The notes under the pieces are model-generated. The model searched no databases, was not told where the DNA came from, and was given only the letters and a program-made list of their open reading frames with translations. A stretch of 64,000 nt of DNA from Thermicanus aegyptius DSM 12793 (lineage in GTDB: Bacteria > Bacillota > Bacilli > Thermicanales > Thermicanaceae), in the NCBI RefSeq assembly GCF_000510645.1, contig NZ_KI783301.1, positions 2,735,151 through 2,799,150 of the forward strand. The letters run 5' to 3'. This document shows positions 26,131-34,091 of this stretch, piece by piece; within the stretch, counting starts at the first letter, position 1; every line of letters begins with the position of its first letter. Made by a program: the position numbers and the translations under genes.

Positions 26131-27664
26131 GGGGCAATCCCTCCTTCACCGGGGAACAAGGGCGATCCGCCGGGGTAAGCGGCCACCAATCGACGCCATC
26201 CTTCCGCAATAATTCATGGGCCGCTTCAGGCCCCATCGTTCCGGCGGCGTAAAAGTGTAGCTGCTTTCCTCCCGTATCCCGCAAAACTTGGGTAATCGGA
26301 TCCACCCACTCCCATGCCCCGGCCACCTCATCCCAACGGGTAAAATTGGTGGTATCCCCGTGCAGGATGTCGTGAAGGAGGCGTTCGTAGGCTTCCGGGG
26401 AGTTATAGCCGATCCCGCTGTCTTTGCTAACCTCCATGGCGATGGGAAAGACCCCACCCGCCGTACCTGGCCGCTTGGCGTTCAGATGTAAGGTCATTCC
26501 TTCATCCGGTTGAATGTGAATGGTAAGAAGGTTCGGTCCCAGCTCCCCGCTCTTTTCAAAATAGAGGTTCATGGGAGGATTCTTAAACTGAACGGTAATC
26601 TCCGTCGATTTTACCGCCATCCTCTTCCCTGTACGAACGTAGAAGGGAACGCCTGCCCAACGAAAATTATCCACCATCAATTTCGCCGCCACATAGGTTT
26701 CGGTGACGGAGTCGGGGGCTACCTTGGCCTCCTGGCGATAAGCCGGAACGATCTCTTCCCCAATCTTTCCTTCCGTATATTGACCGCTCACCACATTTTG
26801 TAGGACCGCATCCCCCTCATACCGGCGCAGCGAGCGGAGCACCTTCACCTTTTCATCCCGAATCGCCTCGGTCTGAAGGCGGCTCGGCGGCTCCATGGCC
26901 ACCATGGCCACCATCTGCAGAATATGGTTCTGTACCATGTCACGCAGCGCCCCCGCCTTCTCGTAATAACCACCCCGCTCCTCGACTCCCACCGTTTCGC
27001 TGGATGTGATCTGAACATTGTCGATGTATCGATTGTTCCATACCGGTTCGAAGATGGAATTGGCAAAGCGAATCACTTCGATATTTTGAACCATCTCTTT
27101 TCCCAGATAATGATCGATTCTATAAATCTCCTCCTCCGCGAAAACCTCCCGGATCTCTTGATTCAATTGTTCGGCCGAAGAAAGATCATGGCCAAAGGGC
27201 TTTTCAATCACCAATCGCTTCCACCCATTTGTCCGGGTGAGGCCTGCAGTATGGAGATTTTTGGCAATCAATCCAAAAAAGTCGGGTGCCATCGATAAGT
27301 AAAAAATGCGATTTCCCTTTAAGGAAAAATGTTCATCCAATTGGATTAGCGTCGTTTGCAACGTTTCAAATCCCGCTTTATCGTGTATATCAAGGGATTG
27401 ATAAAAAAAATGTTTCGCAAACGCCGCCCACTCTTCTTGCCCCGGTAAGGAGAAGCGGGAGTGGCGGGCAATCGAGTCTTTTACCCGCCGATGGTACTCC
27501 TCTCGGGTAAGAGGACTTCTGGCCAGGCCGATGACGGCAAAGTCATGGGATAATATCCCTTGTTTATATAGGCTGTAGAGGGCGGGATAGAGCTTCCTCT
27601 TTGCCAAATCTCCGGTTGCCCCAAAGAGGAGCACCGCTGCTGGATGACTTTCATTTCTTTTCAT
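26120..27664 (-). CDS. zwf: Glucose-6-phosphate 1-dehydrogenase
   Basis: The first enzyme of the oxidative pentose-phosphate pathway oxidises glucose-6-phosphate to 6-phosphogluconolactone and makes NADPH. The Rossmann motif FGATGDLAKRKL (14-25), EKPFG (154-158) and the active-site signature RIDHYLGKE (182-190) are intact; length 514 aa is slightly above the usual 490. No gnd or pgl is adjacent. Instead it leads an operon with a cyclase-family hydrolase and an SDR. Confidence 0.97.
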   Translation of the reverse strand: MKRNESHPAAVLLFGATGDLAKRKLYPALYSLYKQGILSHDFAVIGLARSPLTREEYHRRVKDSIARHSRFSLPGQEEWAAFAKHFFYQSLDIHDKAGFETLQTTLIQLDEHFSLKGNRIFYLSMAPDFFGLIAKNLHTAGLTRTNGWKRLVIEKPFGHDLSSAEQLNQEIREVFAEEEIYRIDHYLGKEMVQNIEVIRFANSIFEPVWNNRYIDNVQITSSETVGVEERGGYYEKAGALRDMVQNHILQMVAMVAMEPPSRLQTEAIRDEKVKVLRSLRRYEGDAVLQNVVSGQYTEGKIGEEIVPAYRQEAKVAPDSVTETYVAAKLMVDNFRWAGVPFYVRTGKRMAVKSTEITVQFKNPPMNLYFEKSGELGPNLLTIHIQPDEGMTLHLNAKRPGTAGGVFPIAMEVSKDSGIGYNSPEAYERLLHDILHGDTTNFTRWDEVAGAWEWVDPITQVLRDTGGKQLHFYAAGTMGPEAAHELLRKDGVDWWPLTPADRPCSPVKEGLPHEL

Positions 27665-27874
27665 GGTTCGCCTTCCTCGCGTTTATGGTCTTCCATAGTA
27701 TCCCCATTTTTCATAACCTGTGTAACCGGGATATCATCCTCATTTTAGCACAGCGGAACAAAAAAGTACCACCTTGACGACATCCCTTCCCTTTTTCACC
27801 CTTTCATCCCCTCCTGAATACTCTAATTTCGTACCGAAGCCGATGGGCAGATATCACGATGGGAGGTTGATAAG

Positions 27875-29722
27875 ATGTGCGGAATATCGGGTTGGATTGA
27901 TTGGGTGAATGACCCCGGGGGACAGACGGACACCTTGGAGGAGATGAATGAACGGATCAGCCCCCGAGGCCCCGATGATGCGGGATTTTGGGCGAAGGGG
28001 CCAGCCGCCTTTACGCATCGCCGCCTGGTGGTGGTAGACCCCGCAGGGGGAAAGCAGCCGATGATCCGGGCAAAAGAGGGACGACTCTATGTCCTCGTGT
28101 ACAACGGGGAATTGTATAATACGGAGGAGTTGCGCCGGGAACTTCGCGAAAAGGGCTATTCCTTCGAAGGGCATTCGGATACGGAAGTCCTCCTCCTCTC
28201 ATACATCGAATGGGGTCCTGCGTGCGTTGAGCGCTTGAACGGCATCTATGCCTTTGCCATTTGGGATGAGGGAAGGGAACAGCTCTTCATGGCCCGGGAC
28301 CGGATCGGGGTAAAGCCCCTCTTCTACTATGAAACGCCCCATGGCCTGATCTTCGCCTCAGAGATCAAGGCCCTTCTCGCCAATCCCCTCGTTCCCAGCC
28401 GAATCGATGGGGAGGGATTGGCCGAGATCTTCGCACTGGGACCGGGGCGGACACCGGGAGTGGGTGTCTTCCGGGGAATAAAGGAGGTTTTACCAGGAGA
28501 TTCGATTCTTTTTGATCGAAACGGACTACGAATCATCCCCTATTGGCGTTTGGAAAGCAAACCCCATGAAGATGACCTGGAGAAAACCATCGCCACCGTG
28601 AGAGAACTGGTACTGGATGCGGTGGAGCGGCAGCTCGTCTCCGATGTTCCCGTATGCTCCTTTCTCTCCGGGGGCTTGGACTCCAGCGCCATCTCCGCCG
28701 TCGCCTCCCGCTACTATCAGGAGCGTCGGGGAGAGGTCCTCCATACCTTCTCCGTCGATTATGTGGAGAACGACCGCTACTTTAGGAAAAATGAATTCCA
28801 GCCCAACCCCGACGCCCCCTGGGTGGAGAAGATGGTCCGTTACCTCGGTACCCATCATCATCCGGTTCTCATCGACACCCCGGAACTATACGAATCTCTC
28901 TTTCCCGCCCTGATCGCCCGGGATCTCCCGGGAATGACCGATGTGGATTCTTCCCTCCTCCTCTTCAGCGCGGAAATTAAGAAGTGGGCAACCGTCGCCC
29001 TCTCCGGCGAATGCGCCGACGAGATTTTCGCCGGTTACCCCTGGTTCTTCCGGGAGGATCTCATCACCGCCCCCACCTTCCCCTGGTCGGTGAAGCTGAA
29101 GGACCGCATTCGCTACCTCTCTCCCGAATTGGTGGAAGCGATTCGTCCGGAAGAATATGTGGCACATCGGTATGAGGAGGCACTGAGCGAAGTTCCCCGC
29201 CTCCCCGGAGAATCGGAACAGGAAGCCCGTATGCGGGAGATTCAATACCTAAGCCTCACCCGCTGGATGCCTGTCCTCCTCGACCGGAAAGACCGGATGA
29301 GCATGGCGGTCGGCCTTGAAGTCCGCGTTCCCTTCGCCGACCACCGCATCGTGGAATACCTGTGGAATGTTCCGTGGGAGTGGAAGGCTCTCCACGGGAG
29401 GGAAAAGGGGCTCCTCCGCGCCGCTCTTACGGGAATCCTCCCGGCCGAAGTGCTGGAGCGGAAGAAGAGCCCTTATCCCAAGACCCATAATCCTTCTTAT
29501 CTCGCCGCGGTAAAACAGGGAATGTACCGGCTGCTGGACGATCCCCACTCTCCGATCCTTCCCCTGATTCACCGGAAAGAAGTGATGAAATTGCTTGAGG
29601 AAGCCACACCGGAAAGCCACCTCCCCTGGTTCGGCCAATTGATGAACGTTCCCCAACTCTTCGCCTATCTCATCCAGGTGAACGCTTGGCTGAAGGAATA
29701 TCGGGTGGAAATCACTCTCTGA
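27875..29722 (+). CDS. asnB: Asparagine synthase, glutamine-hydrolysing (AsnB/AsnO type)
   Basis: Class II amidotransferase: Cys2 of MCGISGWIDW is the glutaminase nucleophile after Met removal, and the synthetase domain has the PP-loop SFLSGGLDSSAISAVASR. The end matches the family (VRVPFADHRIVEYLWNVPWEWK; RKKSPYPKTHNPSY). At 615 aa it is the size of B. subtilis AsnO, which is tied to sporulation, rather than AsnH. Start chosen with GGGAGGT upstream. It is a single gene, divergent from zwf. Confidence 0.95.
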   Translation: MCGISGWIDWVNDPGGQTDTLEEMNERISPRGPDDAGFWAKGPAAFTHRRLVVVDPAGGKQPMIRAKEGRLYVLVYNGELYNTEELRRELREKGYSFEGHSDTEVLLLSYIEWGPACVERLNGIYAFAIWDEGREQLFMARDRIGVKPLFYYETPHGLIFASEIKALLANPLVPSRIDGEGLAEIFALGPGRTPGVGVFRGIKEVLPGDSILFDRNGLRIIPYWRLESKPHEDDLEKTIATVRELVLDAVERQLVSDVPVCSFLSGGLDSSAISAVASRYYQERRGEVLHTFSVDYVENDRYFRKNEFQPNPDAPWVEKMVRYLGTHHHPVLIDTPELYESLFPALIARDLPGMTDVDSSLLLFSAEIKKWATVALSGECADEIFAGYPWFFREDLITAPTFPWSVKLKDRIRYLSPELVEAIRPEEYVAHRYEEALSEVPRLPGESEQEARMREIQYLSLTRWMPVLLDRKDRMSMAVGLEVRVPFADHRIVEYLWNVPWEWKALHGREKGLLRAALTGILPAEVLERKKSPYPKTHNPSYLAAVKQGMYRLLDDPHSPILPLIHRKEVMKLLEEATPESHLPWFGQLMNVPQLFAYLIQVNAWLKEYRVEITL

Positions 29723-29868
29723 AAGAAGTTGCGGTATCCCTGTTTCATCAAAGAAAGAACGATAGCTGGGGCACCTTTATATCACCTTGATCAGCAACGA
29801 CATGTATTAGACCGTTTTTTAGATCAATCTTCCACAAAGGAGAGATCGTCCAGCTATTGGGGATAGCT

Positions 29869-30489
29869 TTATAAACCCGTGTACACACGGAGAAGAAGGT
29901 CTACTTCTTTTGAGAGCCAACTGTTGAAGTCGGGCAAACGGTATAACTTCCATTCCGTTTCATGATCTGGATTCTGGACTCCGAGGTAAGCATCTTTTAC
30001 TTGATTCGGATCGGTAAAGAGGAGTAAATCTTTATGCGGAAAATCGTTCGTCCCTGGCTTCGGCTTATAAGGCTCAAAGGTAAGAAGTACCGAATAAAAC
30101 CGATCTTTCAACGTTGCCCCCACATTCAGTAATTGATCTAATTCATTTGAGTCCATTTTTTCAGTTTCAAGTTCGATTCCGATCCCGCCCCTTTGAGCAA
30201 CCCATAACAAATTTTGGATATCAACAACAATCCCCATAGGATCCGAAATGGATGGATCGTTAAAAGGAAAAACTTCTGTTCCCCTTTTCACCGTAACCTG
30301 GATCAGTTTCTTCATGGACGATTCCTTATGTTGAGAATCAGAAAGATTTTGCCTTCCCGTGTTTTGGGAAATACCTTGGGCAGATTGGCTTACATTTTCT
30401 TCCCTGTTTATTCCGTTATTGGCACTACAAGAAGAAAGAAAGATCATACAAGCCAGTAAAACTCCAAAGGATAGCCCCCTTTTTTTCAC
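29869..30489 (-). CDS. Secreted lipoprotein of unknown function
   Basis: The start is a GTG at 30489 just after GGGGGGAGG; an upstream ATG lacks a site. The signal peptide ends in a lipobox (IFLSSC), followed by an Asn/Gln/Ser-rich stretch and a globular region of ~150 residues (VTVKRGTEVFPFNDPSISD...GIELETEKMDSNELDQL). No known domain is recognised. The gene stands alone between asnB (convergent) and the GH84 gene, and its codon use looks somewhat A+T-richer than its neighbours. Confidence 0.8.
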   Translation of the reverse strand: MKKRGLSFGVLLACMIFLSSCSANNGINREENVSQSAQGISQNTGRQNLSDSQHKESSMKKLIQVTVKRGTEVFPFNDPSISDPMGIVVDIQNLLWVAQRGGIGIELETEKMDSNELDQLLNVGATLKDRFYSVLLTFEPYKPKPGTNDFPHKDLLLFTDPNQVKDAYLGVQNPDHETEWKLYRLPDFNSWLSKEVDLLLRVYTGL

Positions 30490-30769
30490 TAAAAAAAACC
30501 TCCCCCCGCTTTCACAAATAAACATTGGAACGATATCACACCATGATCATCGCAAAGTCTCACTCATGGTGGAATGCGCTCCCTCGCTTTATAAACTCCA
30601 AAACAGTAAAAAATTCTTGTAGAAACGACTATAATTGAACGAATTGAACGTAAGATCGCAAAAAAACTTGGAAGATCTCAGGTTACAAAACCGGATGAAA
30701 GCCCCCTTGAAAGAATAAGGAAACCTCTTTTTAAGGTCAAACCTCATCTCATGAAAAAAGTCGAATCAT

Positions 30770-32158
30770 CTAGATCAACCCCTTCATCCCTCTCAGGATC
30801 CGTTGCAGGAAAACCCGAAGCGTGTCCCCGCAGGTAACGGTCGGCCAGGAGACCGCCTCTTCCAGAAGAATCTTTACCCTTTCCCATGCCTCTAAGGCGA
30901 TTTTCCTCCCCTCTTCCCTCGCCTTCCCATCGGTAAGCGACTCCATCCGGGCAAAGGCGAGGATTAACTCCAGACCCTTTTTCATTGCATCGGACCAGCG
31001 GCCATAGTCGGTGATCCAAAGGGAGATCTCCTGCAACAAGGGAATCTCTTTTCCCTTTTCCCGCAGTACTTCATAGGCTCTCTTCATCGCAGTGACCCGC
31101 TCCATATAGCGGGAGATCGCCTCCTCCCTCTTTCCCACATTGAGAAGAGATTGAAATTCTTTCACGAAGGAAACATAGAGAGGGGGCTCCTCCGGAACCA
31201 GGGGGCTTATCGTCACCGCTTCGGCAAATTCTTTAAAAGCCGCGATGAGAGCATCCCCGAAATCCTTTCCCCTTAGTTCCTCCTTTACCGCCTCTATCCA
31301 GCTCTTGTCCGGATCGTAGCCTTCCGGATCCGAAAAAAACCGGGCTGCTGTCCCCAAAGGAATGCGGGAAGCGAGAGGTAAGCTCATGGGATTGAGGAAA
31401 ACCCCCCTGGTTCCGGTGAGAAGGGAAGAATCCCGTCCCCGGTAAGGACCGATATGTAATTCCGGCTCCATGTAAACATCATTCACCGGATAATTGTCCC
31501 AGATGAGGGGGGCTCTTCCCATCGCTTTCCACACCTCCCGCAGATGTTCCTCGGAAATGGCAGGGGAACAGATGGCAGGACCCGTCCAGAAGAGATCCAC
31601 CTCTTCGGGAAGACGCCGCCCCAATTCGATAAGATAAGGATGATCCGGCTCTCCCGCATAATACGTGGGGCAGAAGATGAGATTTAGTCCGTCCCCCTTC
31701 CCTTTTTCCAGAAGGCGCAGCGCGAAATCGGCCTGGGCCTCCGCCAGATTGGCATAGCGCTTCTTATCCGCCTTATGTCTTAATTCAAAGGGAATATCGT
31801 CAAAGAATAGCCCCAACCTCTTTAATCCCATATCGATAAAGGGGGATACCTTCTTCCATAAAGCCTCCAGTTCCGTCGGATCGGAATACGTGAGGCTTAA
31901 GCCGGGGCTTAGGGCCATCATCACTTCCACATTGGCCTCCCCACCGACCCGAAAGAGATCTTGAAACTCCTGTAATTTCTCCTCGGGATAGGGCTCCCGC
32001 CACCTTTCCCTGTGGTAAGGATCTCCCTTCGGCGCATAGATGTAGGCGTTATACCCCTTCTCTCCCATCCACCGAAGAAGCTCCTTTCTTTCCTCCGGCT
32101 TCCATACCGGACCGTAGAAACCTTCGATCACGCCCTGTAACCAACCCTTCATCGCCAT
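30770..32158 (-). CDS. GH84-type beta-N-acetylglucosaminidase (O-GlcNAcase/hyaluronidase-like fold)
   Basis: The N-terminal (beta/alpha)8 domain matches bacterial NagJ-like enzymes: GVIEGFYGPVWKPEER, YNAYIYAPKGDPYHRERWRE, and the catalytic Asp pair in LGLFFDDIP (Asp120-Asp121) used for substrate-assisted catalysis. It is 462 aa with no signal peptide, so probably cytoplasmic, and it lacks the carbohydrate-binding modules of clostridial homologues. Its C-terminal ~150 residues are helical. The start has a GGAGGAG site. The natural substrate is unknown; wall-derived GlcNAc conjugates or glycoprotein GlcNAc are possible. Confidence 0.88.
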   Translation of the reverse strand: MAMKGWLQGVIEGFYGPVWKPEERKELLRWMGEKGYNAYIYAPKGDPYHRERWREPYPEEKLQEFQDLFRVGGEANVEVMMALSPGLSLTYSDPTELEALWKKVSPFIDMGLKRLGLFFDDIPFELRHKADKKRYANLAEAQADFALRLLEKGKGDGLNLIFCPTYYAGEPDHPYLIELGRRLPEEVDLFWTGPAICSPAISEEHLREVWKAMGRAPLIWDNYPVNDVYMEPELHIGPYRGRDSSLLTGTRGVFLNPMSLPLASRIPLGTAARFFSDPEGYDPDKSWIEAVKEELRGKDFGDALIAAFKEFAEAVTISPLVPEEPPLYVSFVKEFQSLLNVGKREEAISRYMERVTAMKRAYEVLREKGKEIPLLQEISLWITDYGRWSDAMKKGLELILAFARMESLTDGKAREEGRKIALEAWERVKILLEEAVSWPTVTCGDTLRVFLQRILRGMKGLI

Positions 32159-32249
32159 TCTCCTCTCCTCCTCATCTGTGGTTTAGAAAAAAGCCGTATT
32201 CACCATCTTCACCATCTATCGAAAAAAATAATAGGAACAATTTCTTTTT

Positions 32250-32287
32250 ATCATTTTACTAAATCATAGATCATCCCGTAAAATGAT
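32250..32287. promoter_or_regulatory. Inverted repeat upstream of the MFS-tautomerase pair
   Basis: ATCATTTTAC (32250-32259) and GTAAAATGAT (32278-32287) form a perfect 10-bp inverted repeat with an 18-base gap, 36 bases before the MFS start. It could be an operator or a leader hairpin. Confidence 0.35.
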
Positions 32288-32322
32288 GGCAAAGAATTTT
32301 AAAACTTTTTGGTAAGGGTGGG

Positions 32323-33540
32323 ATGATGAACCGGAAAAATAAACCCCTTTTCGTCCTCGTGGGAGGAATGTCCGCGTTGGCCATTGTGATGGGAATCGGA
32401 CGCTTTGCCTATACCCCGATTTTGCCCTACCTTCAAGATTTCGTTCATCTTTCGAGTGGGACGGCAGGCTACCTGGCTTCATCCAATTATTTGGGCTACC
32501 TGTTGGGAGCCCTCTTTGCCGGGATTTTCAGGTGGAAGGGAGGCAAAACCTTTCCACTTCGAATTTTTTTGGCCCTTAATATCTTGACGACCGTCGCCAT
32601 GGGATTAACCGATCATCTCCCGCTTTGGTTTATCCTTCGCTTTCTGTCGGGTTTAAGCAGCGGCGTTGTTTTCGTGCTTGCTTCCAGCCTTACGCTTGAC
32701 GTTCTCGCACGTGCCGGGAAGCCTGTATGGGCAGGGTCGTTCTACAGCGGCGTAGGCATCGGTATTTTTTTCACAGGCCTTTTGGTCCCATGGTTGAACC
32801 ATTACTTTGGTTGGCAGGGAACTTGGATCGGCGTCGGGCTACTTTCCTTTTTCCTAAGCCCTTTCACGATCGGATGGTTACGGGAGGATCTTTCACCCCA
32901 ACGGGAGGGACCTCCACCCGATCGCTTAAGCACATCTCTTCCCGGCAAGAATAAGATCCTTCCATGGTTGGTTGCCGCCTACGGCTGTGAAGGGATGGGG
33001 TATATCGTAAGCGGAACGTTCTTGGTTGCCTTGGTCCGAGAGATTCCCTCATTAAACCATGATCCCGCTTTAAGCTGGGTGATCGTCGGACTGGCCGCCA
33101 TCCCCTCTTCAGTGCTTTTGGCGCAGGCCGCCGCGAAATGGGGGGATCTGAATGTGTTGCAAACCGCCTATTTTCTCCAGATGATCGGCGTCATTTTGCC
33201 CACCCTCTTATATAATTCATATGGGGCATTGGCCGGATCATTGCTATTTGGCGGAACCTTTATGGGGATTACGACATTGGCCGTCTCCGCCGGAAGGCGG
33301 ATGGCTTCTCGGGAAAGCAGCAAGGTGATCGGTCTTCTCACCTTCGTCTATGGCGTAGGCCAGATGGCGGGTCCTTCCCTGGCAGGCTTCTTCATCACCG
33401 GCACCGGGAATTACACCTCTTCGTTGCTATTTGCAGCCGTTGTCCTTGGATGCGGAATGCTCTTCCTAGGGGCTGGGCAGATCAAAGCTTCTAAAGAGAA
33501 GATTGCAGGAAGTGGTCATGGCTCCGCCATGCGCCCATAA
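32323..33540 (+). CDS. YbfB/YjiJ-family MFS transporter
   Basis: A 12-helix major-facilitator protein of the YbfB/YjiJ subgroup, recognisable from GGMSALAIVMGIGRFAYTPILPYL and YLASSNYLGYLLGALFAG. It probably exports or imports a small organic compound across the membrane; the substrate is unknown. Two adjacent ATGs (32323, 32326) follow AAGGGTGGG and the second is better spaced. The tautomerase gene follows 24 bp later, so the two may handle the same aromatic or keto compound. Confidence 0.92.
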   Translation: MMNRKNKPLFVLVGGMSALAIVMGIGRFAYTPILPYLQDFVHLSSGTAGYLASSNYLGYLLGALFAGIFRWKGGKTFPLRIFLALNILTTVAMGLTDHLPLWFILRFLSGLSSGVVFVLASSLTLDVLARAGKPVWAGSFYSGVGIGIFFTGLLVPWLNHYFGWQGTWIGVGLLSFFLSPFTIGWLREDLSPQREGPPPDRLSTSLPGKNKILPWLVAAYGCEGMGYIVSGTFLVALVREIPSLNHDPALSWVIVGLAAIPSSVLLAQAAAKWGDLNVLQTAYFLQMIGVILPTLLYNSYGALAGSLLFGGTFMGITTLAVSAGRRMASRESSKVIGLLTFVYGVGQMAGPSLAGFFITGTGNYTSSLLFAAVVLGCGMLFLGAGQIKASKEKIAGSGHGSAMRP

Positions 33541-33564
33541 CGTACAGAAAAGGAGGATAAAAAA

Positions 33565-33774
33565 ATGCCGTATGTGAACATTAAGGTAACCAAGGAAAAA
33601 ATTCCGGTTACGGCGGAACAAAAAGAGCGGCTAATTCAAGGCGTAACCCGGCTGCTTCAAGAAGTCCTGGGTAAAAACCCCAAAACTACGGTGGTCGTCA
33701 TCGATGAAGTGGATACGGACAATTGGGGCATCGGAGGAGAGTCGGTGACCATAAGGCGAAAACGCGGTGAGTAG
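33565..33774 (+). CDS. 4-oxalocrotonate tautomerase family protein
   Basis: A 69-aa tautomerase: Pro directly after the initiator Met (MPYVNIKV) is the catalytic base once Met is removed, and the pattern VTAEQKERLIQGVTRLLQEV...VVIDEVDTDNWGIGG is that of the 4-OT/DmpI/YwhB group. These small enzymes form hexamers that interconvert keto-enol forms. It is coupled to the MFS gene upstream by a 24-bp gap with an AAAAGGAGG site. Substrate unknown. Confidence 0.93.
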   Translation: MPYVNIKVTKEKIPVTAEQKERLIQGVTRLLQEVLGKNPKTTVVVIDEVDTDNWGIGGESVTIRRKRGE

Positions 33775-33777
33775 GCC

Positions 33778-33812
33778 AAACCCCGTTCCGCATCCTTCGT
33801 GGGACGGGGTTT
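33778..33812 (+). terminator. Strong hairpin after the tautomerase gene
   Basis: AAACCCCGTTCC (33778-33789) pairs with GGGACGGGGTTT (33801-33812), one wobble in 12 pairs. There is no U-tract afterwards, so it may terminate weakly or stabilise the mRNA end. Confidence 0.5.
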
Positions 33813-33885
33813 GCTCTCCCCATCTTCAGATGCGTACCATTCCCAATCCCTTTGCCTAGCATATCCGAAATGAACAAGACCAAAC

Positions 33886-34002
33886 CTATGAATTCCATTC
33901 TTCTTTCGATGGACCATACAGACCGGGAACACGCAGGCCGGCTTGGCGCATCAAGACGGTCATTTTCCCCCGATGATGGGCCTGATGCTGAATTCCATTA
34001 TT
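33886..34002 (-). pseudogene. DinB-family C-terminal remnant
   Basis: The reverse strand reads QHQAHHRGKMTVLMRQAG then LRVPGLYGPSKEEW and stops, which matches the C-terminal helix of DinB/YfiT-like metal-binding four-helix proteins (HxxHH..G). Only ~38 codons remain; a TGA interrupts the frame at 34003-34005 and the rest of the gene is missing. The 317-bp gap between the tautomerase gene and pepF holds this fragment and nothing else I recognise. Confidence 0.6.
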
Positions 34003-34091
34003 TCAGAAACCGAAAGATTTTCCTTGACCCTCCGTTTTAAACTCGATAAGATGGAAATGGTATACATAAACGGTTCAAGGGAGGAATGGGT

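Noticed and set aside
27665..27874. T-box leader upstream of asnB
   Set aside because: No T-box consensus, specifier loop or terminator was recognisable.
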